DNA from: Pseudomonadota bacterium
GTDB lineage: Bacteria > Pseudomonadota > Alphaproteobacteria > Rhizobiales > Rhizobiaceae
Length of the DNA: 64,000 nucleotides
Direction of reading: 5' to 3'
NCBI GenBank assembly: GCA_023404095.1
Contig: JAEYDD010000042.1
Location: forward strand, 149,639 to 213,638
Part shown: positions 16,430 to 24,597 of the stretch, in pieces
How positions within the stretch are numbered: position 1 is the stretch's first letter
Layout: every line of letters starts with the position of its first letter
Program-made: the position numbers and the translations under genes
Notes under the pieces: model-generated
The model's input: the letters and a program-made list of their open reading frames with translations, nothing else
Database searches by the model: none
Told to the model about the DNA's origin: nothing

Positions 16430-17488
16430 TTACGCGGCGACGCTTGCGTTGTGGCGCGGCAGACTGTCGAGAATCGAGCGCCATTCGGCGAGTTCCAGCA
16501 TGCCTTCCTTCCGCTTGCCAAAGTACTGGATGACCATCTCGCCCTTGGCATCGTAGGCTTCCAACGAGGTGACATGGCCGTCCTTGGTTGGCTTGCGCAC
16601 CACCCAGCACTCCGCAATGTGGTCCTGGCGCAGGTGCAGATGGAACGTCGGGTCCATCACGTTGATCCAGGGCCCCATCGGCTGGATGTTGGAGACGGGG
16701 CCGGTGTGGATCTGGATCGTGCCGTTGTTGCCGACGAAGCACATGATGTCGGTGGCTTTTTCGGCCGCCGCGCGCATCATCAACTCGCAGGAATTGCTGG
16801 AAACCTGCCAGGCGAAGTCCTCGCCGACGCTGCGAACGGCATCCTGGCGGCCGATCCTCAGCTTCTTGAGCATGCCGAAGAACTGGTGCGTATCGGTCAT
16901 CTCGCTCCAGTTCTGGCGAAGGGCCTGGACATCGACCGGGCCGGTCTCGTCGGCATCCTGGGCGTTGCCGGCGACCTCAACGAAGTCCTGCGACTGATCT
17001 TCGAGGCGGAATTCACTGACGATGGCCTCGTAGGCGGCAAGGTTGGAATTGGGACGAAGATGGACCTTCTGCACCGCAGTTCCGGCGGCGTCGAAGTACT
17101 GCAGGCTGCGACGGACTTCGCCGTCGTCGCCTTTCTTGGTCACGGCAAAGCCGTGCGCCCAGACCGACGGGAAGATGCGAAGGTCGACGTTCTCGCCGAG
17201 AACGATCGAGGCATGCTTGCCGGCGGTAATCTTTTCGTAGACGCCGATCTTCTCGTGGACGGCGCTTTCGTTGCGGGTCAGGACCATGACTTCGCCGAGC
17301 TGCTCTGCCTTTTCCAGCAGCCGGTTGGCGCTGCCGTCGATGCGGATGGCCGAGATGCCGACTTCCGCCGCAACCAGCGCCGCCTCGGAAATGCCGAGCT
17401 GGGCTGCAATGTCGCGCTCACGCAACTTGGGGTTCTCGGCGCGGTATGCGCGTATTGCGGAAGGGGTGGGGCGGGTTTTTTCCGTCAT
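16430..17488 (-). CDS. hmuS: Hemin-degrading / heme-trafficking factor HmuS
   Basis: A 352-residue HemS/ChuS-family protein formed of two similar halves (about residues 20-170 and 205-350), the normal family length. The N-terminal helix region carries PSAIRAYRAENPKLRERDIA and the later half carries the GPWINVMDP segment. It binds incoming heme in the cytoplasm and helps iron release. The start at 17488 gives the usual MTEKTRPTP beginning; ATGs at 17515 and 17557 lack a ribosome site. First gene of the operon, 11 bases before hmuT, with a RirA-type box about 160 bases upstream. Confidence 0.92.
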   Translation of the reverse strand: MTEKTRPTPSAIRAYRAENPKLRERDIAAQLGISEAALVAAEVGISAIRIDGSANRLLEKAEQLGEVMVLTRNESAVHEKIGVYEKITAGKHASIVLGENVDLRIFPSVWAHGFAVTKKGDDGEVRRSLQYFDAAGTAVQKVHLRPNSNLAAYEAIVSEFRLEDQSQDFVEVAGNAQDADETGPVDVQALRQNWSEMTDTHQFFGMLKKLRIGRQDAVRSVGEDFAWQVSSNSCELMMRAAAEKATDIMCFVGNNGTIQIHTGPVSNIQPMGPWINVMDPTFHLHLRQDHIAECWVVRKPTKDGHVTSLEAYDAKGEMVIQYFGKRKEGMLELAEWRSILDSLPRHNASVAA

Positions 17489-17646
17489 GGCCTCTGCCTG
17501 TCTCTGAAAAGTCATCAAATCACTATGAACGACGTCGCGGACCGGCCGGAACTTCAAGGGTCCGTCGCCGATCCGGTTCTGTTCGCGCTTCTGCAGTCCC
17601 AGCGCCGGAGTGGGGGATTACGGGGACCAAAATCGTCGAACTTTCT

Positions 17647-17661
17647 TGACTTCCATAGTCA
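17647..17661. promoter_or_regulatory. RirA-type iron-responsive operator (TGA-N9-TCA)
   Basis: TGACTTCCATAGTCA is an exact match to the rhizobial IRO core TGA-N9-TCA, bound by the iron-sulfur repressor RirA under iron-replete conditions. It lies between hmuS (minus, start 17488) and the orf1-tonB pair (plus, from 17781), in an AT-richer stretch, and could serve either or both. The rest of the 292-base gap shows no gene; hmuP, which heads this operon in some relatives, was not found here. Confidence 0.6.
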
Positions 17662-17780
17662 TATTTATTTATGGACGCAATACCGGATCGGCCCGGCGCT
17701 CACAGGTTCGGTGCAATTCGGGATTGAATCCGTGCGCCGGGCTGTCGTCGAAGAGCAGCTGTTTCGAGGAGCTACGAACC

Positions 17781-18212
17781 ATGACGTTTCGAAATGCCGC
17801 CCTGACCGCCATGGTGCTTGTCGTGCAAGCCGGCGCGGCCTGTGCGCAGGACGCGACTGCGGCAAAAGGGCTGCAGATCGAGCTGAATACGCTGGCGCCT
17901 TCGCAGAAGGGGTGCATGTTCACCTTCGTGGTCGGGAACGAATTGCCGCAGGATGTTTCCAAGGCGGCGTTCGAGTTCGTCCTCTTCAATGCAAGCGGCA
18001 CTGTCGAGCGCATGGTGAAGCTGGACTTCCGTGAGTTGCCGCAGGGCAAGACCAAGGTGCGCCAGTTCGATCTGCCCGGAACGAACTGCGACAGCATCAA
18101 GCGCGTTCTCGTCAACGATGCCGTCTCCTGCGAGGGCGAGGGGCTTGCCACCGGAGCCTGTATGTCCGGGCTGGTGACGCGCAGCAGCACACCGATCGGT
18201 TTCGAGGGCTGA
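17781..18212 (+). CDS. Exported protein upstream of tonB (Orf1 type)
   Basis: A 143-residue protein with a clear signal peptide (residues 1-23, cleavage after GAACAQ) and an otherwise soluble body with four cysteines (CMF, TNC, SCE, GACMS), suggesting disulfides in the periplasm. It sits just before tonB, 46 bases apart, as the unnamed orf1 does in Rhizobium leguminosarum. ATG 17781 follows CGAGGAG. The frame is open upstream, but only this start exposes the signal peptide. Function unknown; a role with heme/TonB uptake is inferred from position. Confidence 0.75.
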   Translation: MTFRNAALTAMVLVVQAGAACAQDATAAKGLQIELNTLAPSQKGCMFTFVVGNELPQDVSKAAFEFVLFNASGTVERMVKLDFRELPQGKTKVRQFDLPGTNCDSIKRVLVNDAVSCEGEGLATGACMSGLVTRSSTPIGFEG

Positions 18213-18258
18213 GGCTGGCGCAAGCGCCGCCGTCGAAGAAACAAGTAAGGGTATGATC

Positions 18259-19164
18259 ATGTCCGGCAACAAGGCAATCTGGGGCACGGCTATCGTCCTT
18301 TCGCTGATGACGCATGCCGGAGCGGCGGCGATCCTCACCTATTCGCCCGAGCCCCAGCCGGATGTCTCGCAGATCGCCGGTGGTGTCGTCGCCGAAGTGG
18401 CGATGCTTGGCAACAGCGCGTTCGAGGCGGTGGAAGCCGGCACCCCGGAGGAGATCCAGCCGACCGACACAGTGGAACCGGAGGCTTTCGAGCCGGTGAC
18501 GCAGGAGGTGGCCGCGGTCGAACCGCAGGAGATCGTTCCCCAGGAGATGGTGCCGACCGAGGTCGCTCCCACGCCGGAGGCGGCCGAAATCGTGCCTGAA
18601 ATGAGCGAGGCCATCGAGGTCCAGGGCGCGGAAGTCGAGATCGCAGCGATACCGATTCCCGAGATCAAGCCGGAAATCGTCGAGAGGCCGCCTGAAATGG
18701 TGAAGCCGCTGGAGCGAAAGGCGGAAAAGCCGGTCGAGAAGAAGAAGGTCGAGAATCGCAAGAAAAAGGCCGGCGACAAGGGCGACAGTGCCCAGGCTCT
18801 GATCAGAGGCCAGGTCGACGGCTCTCAGGATGCGAAGACTTCTGCATCTGGCGGGCAGAAGAAGGGGAATGCGTCGTCGGCGGGCAATGCCGCCGTCAGC
18901 AACTATCCGGGCAAGGTCCGTAACAAGATCAACCGTGCCAAGCGCCGCTTCAACGGCAACGGTGGCGGCGTTGCGACCGTCAGCTTCGTGGTGTCAGCTT
19001 CCGGACAGGCAACCAGCATCCGCATCGCCAGAAGTTCCGGCCAGCCGGCACTCGACGAGGCCGCCCTGGAGGCCGTGCGCCGCGCAGCCCCGTTCCCGGA
19101 AATTCCTGACGGTGCGGGACGCGCGTCGTGGCCGTTCAGCGTGCCCATTTCCTTCAAGCGCTGA
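18259..19164 (+). CDS. tonB: TonB energy-transduction protein
   Basis: About 301 residues. An N-terminal membrane anchor (AIWGTAIVLSLMTHAGAAAI) is followed by a long acidic, Pro/Glu-rich periplasmic spacer (residues 30-150), a Lys-rich stretch, and a C-terminal TonB domain (about 210-301) with YPGKVRNKINRAKRRF and ending PFSVPISFKR. It couples ExbBD energy to outer-membrane heme or siderophore receptors. ATG 18259 has better spacing to AAGGG than the in-frame ATG at 18253. It is probably co-transcribed with the preceding gene and iron-controlled. Confidence 0.88.
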   Translation: MSGNKAIWGTAIVLSLMTHAGAAAILTYSPEPQPDVSQIAGGVVAEVAMLGNSAFEAVEAGTPEEIQPTDTVEPEAFEPVTQEVAAVEPQEIVPQEMVPTEVAPTPEAAEIVPEMSEAIEVQGAEVEIAAIPIPEIKPEIVERPPEMVKPLERKAEKPVEKKKVENRKKKAGDKGDSAQALIRGQVDGSQDAKTSASGGQKKGNASSAGNAAVSNYPGKVRNKINRAKRRFNGNGGGVATVSFVVSASGQATSIRIARSSGQPALDEAALEAVRRAAPFPEIPDGAGRASWPFSVPISFKR

Positions 19165-19321
19165 GGCGCGGTCACTCCTGTCCTCGTGCCCGTCAGGACG
19201 GTGTTCTGCGACACCGAAAAAGGTGACGAAAATCCTCATGTTTATACTTTACTATTAAACTCATGTTTTGTAGGGTCGCGTCGATCCAAAAGGAAGCCGG
19301 TTACGGCACGAGGAGTGACGC

Positions 19322-19948
19322 ATGCATTCAGGCAGGGACGGCCAGCGCGAGGCAGCGCTCAGGGCCATGATCACGGCGCGCGACGCGCGCATCGCGGCGC
19401 TGGAAAAGGAAGTGTCTTTGCTGAAGGCGCGCCTGGCAGCCGGGTCGGCAACCGCGGGCGACGGCAAGGCGCAGGCCACACGGGCGGGCTCGCCCGAAAT
19501 GCGGGCGCAGCGGCCGGTCGAGATCACCCGCGTCAAGCGGCGCAGCATCGAGATCGACAGGCGGGCTGCGCGTCAGCGCCAGCAGGGCGATTCGGCCGAG
19601 GGCCAGTCCGATGCCGCAGCGAAGGCCAGCCTGGAAGGGCGCAACTTCCTCTATGTCGGCGGTCGGGACTGCCAGGTGGCGCATTTGCGCCAGATCGCAA
19701 GTTCCTTCGGCGCCAATCTGATCCATCACGACGGCGGCCTGCGCGAGGCGGTCTCGCGGATCGACAACGTGCTGCCCTCCGTCGACTGTGTGTTCTGCCC
19801 CATCGACTGTATCAGCCACGATGCCTGCCTGCGGGTGAAGACCGGCTGCAAGAAGTGGGAAAAGGCCTTCGTGCCCCTGCGCAACGGCAGCAAGTCCAGC
19901 TTCGAGCGCGCGCTGCAGAGCCTGAGCGAAGGAACACCGGTGCAATGA
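19322..19948 (+). CDS. DUF2325 domain protein
   Basis: A 208-residue protein. The N-terminal helical part (residues 5-45) could form a coiled coil, the middle is basic, and a C-terminal DUF2325 domain (about 105-195) shows YVGGRDCQVAHLRQIASSFGANLIHHDGG, then CPIDCISHDACLRVKTGCKKW. The cysteines suggest metal binding or redox sensing. The family is often beside iron or heme genes but has no established activity. The start at 19322 follows GAGGAGTGACGC. It overlaps the next start in ATGA. Confidence 0.75.
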   Translation: MHSGRDGQREAALRAMITARDARIAALEKEVSLLKARLAAGSATAGDGKAQATRAGSPEMRAQRPVEITRVKRRSIEIDRRAARQRQQGDSAEGQSDAAAKASLEGRNFLYVGGRDCQVAHLRQIASSFGANLIHHDGGLREAVSRIDNVLPSVDCVFCPIDCISHDACLRVKTGCKKWEKAFVPLRNGSKSSFERALQSLSEGTPVQ

Positions 19949-20229
19949 ACGGCGACAAGCCTGATGGCTTCATGATGATTGGTCTGCACAAGCTTGCCGC
20001 GCAGAACGGCGACGGGCTCATTCCGGAGCTTTTTGCGCTTCTTACGCGGGAGGCGCGCTTGCAGGTTGAAAATCCCAACGTGACGGTGCTTCCCGTCTGG
20101 GAGGCGCGCTCGCCGGCCCGTGCGGTGCCCTTTACGGGGGAGGACGCGGCACCGGCTGAAGCGCCCGACAATCTCATCCCCTTTCCCGCCCGGGCAACGT
20201 CGTCGGGCCGCCGCAGCGGTACTGCCTGA
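19945..20229 (+). CDS. Small conserved-looking protein coupled to DUF2325 gene
   Basis: A 94-residue soluble protein starting at ATG 19945, overlapping the DUF2325 stop by 4 bases. The N-terminal half is helical (DGFMMIGLHKLAAQNGDGLIP), the C-terminal half Pro/Ala-rich and probably disordered. No family was recognised. The ATGA coupling argues that it is real and works with the DUF2325 protein. A longer frame upstream runs through the DUF2325 gene and is not meaningful. Confidence 0.6.
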   Translation: MNGDKPDGFMMIGLHKLAAQNGDGLIPELFALLTREARLQVENPNVTVLPVWEARSPARAVPFTGEDAAPAEAPDNLIPFPARATSSGRRSGTA

Positions 20230-20286
20230 TCGCAGGATCCGTCTGCGGGCGCCCTTGGCGGCTCTTTTCAAAAGGATCTCTGCGGG

Positions 20287-20652
20287 TCAGTCGTCCTTGA
20301 TCCTCAGAAGGGCGCCGGCCGCGACCGCAAGCCAACCCGCCATCATCAGGACGCCGCCGGTCGGCGCCGACATCGGAAACAAACCGTGGCCAAGCGCATG
20401 GCGCATGGCGAGATCACCGGCAAACAGGAGCGTCCCGGTTATCAGGAGTGCTGCGGCGATCGCTGCGGTCCGCAGGACGGGCCAGCCTGCGTAAAGGGCG
20501 AGGAGTGCGGGTGCGTGGGCAAGGCACATGGCCGAAGCCCCGCCCATCAGGCGCGGGTCACCGGTTGCGTGCGAGGCCATCGCGGCGCTGACGACGCCGG
20601 CAAGGCCGAGGATTCCGGCAAAGAAGAGCGTCGCCCGTCGCGCTGCAGCCAT
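20287..20652 (-). CDS. DUF423 family membrane protein
   Basis: A 121-residue protein with four membrane helices, the typical DUF423 size. It begins FFAGILGLAGVVSAAMASHA and ends with a GWLAVAAGALL helix. Function unknown in any organism; the family is widespread in inner membranes. The start at 20652 places helix 1 at the N-terminus. It follows the globin gene on the same strand after only 13 bases, so the two are likely an operon. Confidence 0.82.
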   Translation of the reverse strand: MAAARRATLFFAGILGLAGVVSAAMASHATGDPRLMGGASAMCLAHAPALLALYAGWPVLRTAAIAAALLITGTLLFAGDLAMRHALGHGLFPMSAPTGGVLMMAGWLAVAAGALLRIKDD

Positions 20653-20665
20653 GAGATCGTCTGTC

Positions 20666-21067
20666 CTATTCCTGATTGACCATATGTTGCGCCAGGCGCG
20701 TGACCGGCTCGAGAATGAGGGCGCGCAGTTGCGGACCCGGGATCGTTTCCTCCAGCGCCCGCGTGAAGCAAAGCATCCAGCCATCGTGCTCGGCCGCGCC
20801 GATCGGGGCGACGAAATGGCGTCGCCGCAGCATGGGGTGGCCGCGCTTCTGCGTGTAGAGGGGCGGACCGCCCAGCCAGCCGCTGAGATACTCGTAGAGC
20901 TTTTCCTCGCTGCCGGAGAGATCTTCAGGATGGATGGCGCGGCAGGCGGCCGCTTCCGGCAGCGTGTCCATCAGCGCGTAGAAGCGGCGGGTGAGGGCGC
21001 GCACACCCGCTTCGCCCCCAACGGCTTCGTACAGCGTAATCGTTTCTCTCTGGCTGTCTTCCTGCAC
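20666..21067 (-). CDS. glbO: Group II truncated hemoglobin
   Basis: A 133-residue 2/2 globin. Features include TLYEAVGGEAGVRALTRRFY at the N-terminus, the E-helix segment around LSGWLGGPPLYTQKRGHPMLRRRH with proximal-side His candidates, and the DGWMLCF segment of the G helix with its Trp, typical of group II. Such globins bind O2 or NO and take part in redox or nitrosative protection. It is divergent from the TetR gene at 21215 and first of a probable two-gene unit with the DUF423 gene. Confidence 0.85.
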   Translation of the reverse strand: MQEDSQRETITLYEAVGGEAGVRALTRRFYALMDTLPEAAACRAIHPEDLSGSEEKLYEYLSGWLGGPPLYTQKRGHPMLRRRHFVAPIGAAEHDGWMLCFTRALEETIPGPQLRALILEPVTRLAQHMVNQE

Positions 21068-21214
21068 CTGTCGTCATCCGCGGTTCGTCCTGTACCGACT
21101 GATAGTCCGGCCGCATTGCGGGAGCAATGACATAGCGCAGGCTGTGACAACCGGGCGCGCCCACAGAGCGCCCACAGGGCTTGCAATTAAACCGTCCAGC
21201 CGGTATGTTTTGCC

Positions 21215-21775
21215 ATGAGCAACGCCCATAAGCGCAAGAAAGATCCGGAAGCGGTTCGCGAGCTCCTGCTGGAGGTCGCCGCATCCCTGTGCCTTGAGAA
21301 AGGGGCTGCAAGCCTGCGGCTCGACGCGGTCGCCTCGGAGGCTAGCGTCAGCAAGGGTGGTTTGCTGCATCATTTCCCAAGCAAGGCCGATCTGCTTGTC
21401 GGGATGCTGGACGACCTCATCGCACGGCTTGAGGTGGCGATCGAAGGCGAGATGCGGACGGATAAGGAGCCGCACGGACGCTTCACCCGCGCCTATCTGA
21501 AAGTGTGCTTTGCGCCCGGCGGAATGCAGGAAGGCGCGCGCTGGAAGGCGATGACCGGTGCGCTGCTGGCAGAGCCGCAGCTTCGCCGCCGCTGGCAGGA
21601 TTGGATCACGCAGCAGGCCGAACGGCACGCAGAGACCGATTCCTCGCCGGATTGCGAACTGGTGCGCTTCGCCGCCGATGGGCTGTGGCTTGCCTCGTTG
21701 CTGGAAAGCCACACGCTGGAGCCGGGGCGCGAGCATAAGTTGATGCAGCGCCTCCTCGACCTCACGCGATCCTGA
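21215..21775 (+). CDS. TetR-family transcriptional regulator
   Basis: A 186-residue regulator. The N-terminal helix-turn-helix spans about residues 15-60 (RLDAVASEASVSKGGLLHHFPSKADLL); the C-terminal part is a helical ligand domain. It lies 32 bases upstream of an SMR efflux gene on the same strand, so it probably represses that pump in response to a cationic drug or metabolite. A 10-bp direct repeat (GCGCCCACAG at 21157-21166 and 21168-21177) lies just upstream of its start and may be part of a control region. Confidence 0.85.
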   Translation: MSNAHKRKKDPEAVRELLLEVAASLCLEKGAASLRLDAVASEASVSKGGLLHHFPSKADLLVGMLDDLIARLEVAIEGEMRTDKEPHGRFTRAYLKVCFAPGGMQEGARWKAMTGALLAEPQLRRRWQDWITQQAERHAETDSSPDCELVRFAADGLWLASLLESHTLEPGREHKLMQRLLDLTRS

Positions 21776-21807
21776 AACAGCACGCACCTCATTTCTCGGA
21801 GACATCC

Positions 21808-22149
21808 ATGAACCTTCCCGTCGTCTATTCCGTGCTTGTGCTTGCGATCGTGTTCGAGGTGCTTGGGACGTCGGCGATGCAGGCGGCGCAACATTTTACG
21901 CGGATCGGGCCGACCGTGGTCATGATCGTCTGCTACGCCGTCGCCTTCTATTTCCTGTCCTGGAGCCTGCGCTATGTCTCCGTCGGGATCGCCTATGCGA
22001 TCTGGAGCGGGCTCGGCATTGTGCTTATCTCGTTGGTCGGGCTCTTCGTCTTCGGGCAGAAGCTGGACGTGCCGGCGATCATTGGCCTGGGGCTGATCGT
22101 TGCCGGCGTGATGGTGCTGAACCTGTTTTCCAAGTCCTCCTTTCATTGA
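21808..22149 (+). CDS. Small multidrug resistance (SMR) efflux protein
   Basis: A 113-residue protein with four membrane helices. The essential membrane-embedded Glu is at residue 17 (VFEVLGT), and the YAIWSGLG signature is in helix 3. SMR proteins work as antiparallel dimers exchanging protons for quaternary ammonium compounds, polyamines or guanidinium. It follows the TetR gene in a probable operon. An EmrE/QacE versus SugE/Gdx assignment cannot be decided by eye. Confidence 0.88.
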   Translation: MNLPVVYSVLVLAIVFEVLGTSAMQAAQHFTRIGPTVVMIVCYAVAFYFLSWSLRYVSVGIAYAIWSGLGIVLISLVGLFVFGQKLDVPAIIGLGLIVAGVMVLNLFSKSSFH

Positions 22150-22199
22150 GTGAGCTCGAATTTGCGCTTGCCAAGCGACAGAAAGCTTCTAAAAATGCC

Positions 22200-22217
22200 A
22201 TCCAAAACGCTTTGGAT
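22200..22217 (+). promoter_or_regulatory. LacI/GalR-type palindromic operator before thuA-like gene
   Basis: ATCCAAA-ACGC-TTTGGAT has 7-bp arms around a central CG and fits the LacI-family core AANCGNTT. It is 27 bases upstream of the ThuA-like start, after the SMR gene. CATTTTT follows it, so in RNA the same element could also serve as a weak terminator for the SMR transcript. Confidence 0.5.
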
Positions 22218-22243
22218 CATTTTTCGACACTCTGGAGGAGCGT

Positions 22244-23029
22244 ATGGCGATCAGGACAATCGTGTGGGGAGAAAACATCCACGAGCAGACGAACGACGTC
22301 GTGCGCTCGATCTATCCGGACGGGATGCACGCGGTCATCGCCAAGGCATTGAACGAACACCCGCAGATCGAGGCGACCACCGCGACGCTGCAGGAAGACG
22401 AGCACGGCCTGCCTCAAGGCCGGCTCGACCAGGCCGACGTACTGGTGTGGTGGGGGCACAAGGACCATGGCGCGGTGTCCGATGCGGTGGTGGAGCGGAT
22501 CGCCGCCCGGGTCTGGGAGGGGATGGGGCTCGTCGTCCTGCACTCCGGCCATTTTTCCAAAATTTTCAAACGTTTGATGGGAACGCCCTGCGCCCTGAAA
22601 TGGCGCGAGGCGGGCGAGCGGGAGCGTGTCTGGGTCGTCAATCCACGCCACCCGATCGCTGCCGGCCTGCCGGAGCATTTCGTTCTGGAGAACGAGGAGA
22701 TGTATGGTGAGGCCTTCTCCGTGCCCGAGCCGCTCGAGACGGTGTTCATCTCGTGGTTTGCGGGCGGCGAGGTGTTCCGTTCGGGCATGACCTGGCGCCG
22801 TGGCGCCGGCAACATCTTCTATTTCCGCCCCGGCCACGAGACTTACCCGACCTATCACGACGCCACGGTGCAGGCGGTGCTGCGCAACGGCGTGACGTGG
22901 GCGTACAACCCGCAAGCCCGATACGACGCGATTCACGATGCGCCCAACGTGCCGGTTGAAAGCGCTTTGGAGCCGATTTCAGAGCGCGGGCCGCGGCTGC
23001 ACCAGGCCGGCGAAGCCGGATATCGGTGA
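22244..23029 (+). CDS. ThuA-like domain protein (trehalose/disaccharide utilisation family)
   Basis: A 261-residue cytoplasmic ThuA-family protein with the GATase-like fold. Visible features are VLVWWGHKDHGAV near residue 67, LVVLHSGHFSK near 95, the loop WRRGAGNIFYFRPGHETYPTY near 183, and a C-terminal helix. Rhizobial ThuA/ThuB act on trehalose and related disaccharides, probably through 3-keto intermediates. It overlaps the following dehydrogenase in GTGA and follows a LacI-type palindrome and GGAGGAG ribosome site. No ABC transporter accompanies it, unlike the classical thu operon. Confidence 0.82.
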   Translation: MAIRTIVWGENIHEQTNDVVRSIYPDGMHAVIAKALNEHPQIEATTATLQEDEHGLPQGRLDQADVLVWWGHKDHGAVSDAVVERIAARVWEGMGLVVLHSGHFSKIFKRLMGTPCALKWREAGERERVWVVNPRHPIAAGLPEHFVLENEEMYGEAFSVPEPLETVFISWFAGGEVFRSGMTWRRGAGNIFYFRPGHETYPTYHDATVQAVLRNGVTWAYNPQARYDAIHDAPNVPVESALEPISERGPRLHQAGEAGYR

Positions 23030-23037
23030 GCGCTGTC

Positions 23038-24084
23038 ATGAGGCTTCTGATCCTTGGTACCGGCGGTATGGCCAATAGCCATGCCGAGAACTTCTCATCC
23101 ATCCCCGGCGTCGAGCTGGTCGCCGCCGTGGACGTCGATCCGGCGTTGGCGACGGCGTTTGCCGAACGGCACGGCATTGCGAAGGTTTTTACCGATCTCG
23201 ATGCGGCAATCGCCTGGGGCGCGTTCGATGCGGCGACCAACGTGACGCCGGACCGCGTTCACCATCCGACCACGCTGGCGCTGCTTGCAGCCGGCAAGCA
23301 TGTCCTGTGCGAAAAACCGCTTGCCGAGAATTTCGCAAAAGCCGAGGAAATGGCGGGGGTTGCGGAGGCGTCCGGGCAGGTAGCCATGGTCAACCTCACC
23401 TATCGCAACGTGGCGCCACTGCAGAAGGCGCGCGAACTGGTGCTTGCCGGTGCGCTGGGCAAGGTACGCCATGTCGAGGCGTCGTATCTACAGAGCTGGC
23501 TCGTGTCGCGAGCTTGGGGCGACTGGACGAGCCAGAGCCAATGGCTCTGGCGTCTTTCGACGCGCCACGGGTCCAATGGCGTGCTTGGCGACGTTGGCAT
23601 CCATATCCTCGATTTCGCCAGCTACGGCACCGGCAGCGACGTCGAGACGCTTTTTGCCCGGACCAAAGCCTTTGACAAGGCGCCAGGCAACCGCATCGGC
23701 GAGTACGACCTCGACGCCAATGACAGCTTTACGATGACGGCTGAATTCGCCAATGGCGCGCTCGGCGTGATCCATGCCAGCCGCTGGGGGACCGGCCACC
23801 TGAACGAACTGCGGCTGCGCATGCATGGCGACCAGGGCGGGCTGGAGGTGATCCACACGCCCGCGGGTTCAAGCTTGCGGGGTTGCCTCGGCGAGGATGT
23901 GGAAAATGCCGTCTGGCGCTACATCGACGCCGGCGCCGTTCCGACCAACTACGAGCGCTTCGTCACGGCGGTGCGCGAGCGGCATCATGCCGTCGAGCCG
24001 GGGTTCCGCCATGCGGCGAACCTGCAAAAGGTCCTGGATTTGGCGATCGCAGCGGAGAAGGAGCGACGCGAACTCAGCGTCTGA
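23038..24084 (+). CDS. Gfo/Idh/MocA family oxidoreductase (ThuB-like partner)
   Basis: About 348 residues. The NAD(P)-binding N-terminus has LLILGTGGMANSHAENF, the family Glu-Lys-Pro motif is CEKPLAEN near residue 97, and the C-terminal alpha/beta domain contains the GDVGIHILDFASYGTG segment with catalytic-type Asp/His. It likely oxidises a sugar at C3, working with the ThuA-like protein it overlaps. A GTG at 23026 gives four more residues and a GTGA overlap; ATG 23038 preceded by GGTGAG is equally plausible. Confidence 0.82.
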   Translation: MRLLILGTGGMANSHAENFSSIPGVELVAAVDVDPALATAFAERHGIAKVFTDLDAAIAWGAFDAATNVTPDRVHHPTTLALLAAGKHVLCEKPLAENFAKAEEMAGVAEASGQVAMVNLTYRNVAPLQKARELVLAGALGKVRHVEASYLQSWLVSRAWGDWTSQSQWLWRLSTRHGSNGVLGDVGIHILDFASYGTGSDVETLFARTKAFDKAPGNRIGEYDLDANDSFTMTAEFANGALGVIHASRWGTGHLNELRLRMHGDQGGLEVIHTPAGSSLRGCLGEDVENAVWRYIDAGAVPTNYERFVTAVRERHHAVEPGFRHAANLQKVLDLAIAAEKERRELSV

Positions 24085-24174
24085 GCTTGTTGGCGTGCGC
24101 CGGCCAGCCGATCCGGTGGCGGACTGATGGCGGCAGGCACGGGGCGCACTTTTCTGCCAAGGGCTGCGTCCGGC

Positions 24175-24549
24175 TCATCCGCCGTGCTGTGCCAGCCACG
24201 CTTTCAGCGCGGCGGCATTGTTGTGTTGCTCGTCCCTTGCTGCATAGAGCAGCGTCACGGGGCCTTTTTGCGCATTGTCGCGCAATGTCGAAAGTGCTGC
24301 CTGCGGCGCGTCTCCCGCGAGTTCTGCCGCATAGGCGGCGCAGAACGCCTGCCATTGTTCAGGCCGGGCGTGAAATCGCTTGCGCAGGTCGTCGCTCGGG
24401 GAAAGGTCCTTCAGCCAGAGGTCGATACCCGCCTTTGCCTTGCTGATACCGCGCGGCCAGAGTCGATCGACGAGAATGCGCGTGCCGTCTGTGTCGGCGG
24501 CCGGCTCGTAGACACGTTTCAGTCGAATGTTCACCGGTATTCTCCCCAT
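24175..24549 (-). CDS. DUF488 family protein (YeaO-like)
   Basis: A 124-residue protein with the DUF488 core: RVYEPAADTDGTRILVDRLWPRG near the N-terminus, WLKDLSPSDDLRKRF and a C-terminal LLYAARDEQHNNAAAL block. Length is as usual for the family, which has no proven activity. The start at 24549 or a GTG a few codons later are both possible. It is convergent with the upstream dehydrogenase gene and stands alone. Confidence 0.8.
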   Translation of the reverse strand: MGRIPVNIRLKRVYEPAADTDGTRILVDRLWPRGISKAKAGIDLWLKDLSPSDDLRKRFHARPEQWQAFCAAYAAELAGDAPQAALSTLRDNAQKGPVTLLYAARDEQHNNAAALKAWLAQHGG

Positions 24550-24597
24550 ATCGGCTTGCGGGCCCTGTTGCACGCCGCCATGCGGACCGACAACCCT

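Noticed and set aside
15994..16617. Overlapping minus-strand frame across hmuT/hmuS
   Set aside because: Arg/Ala/Ser-rich shadow of hmuT in another frame; no ribosome site.
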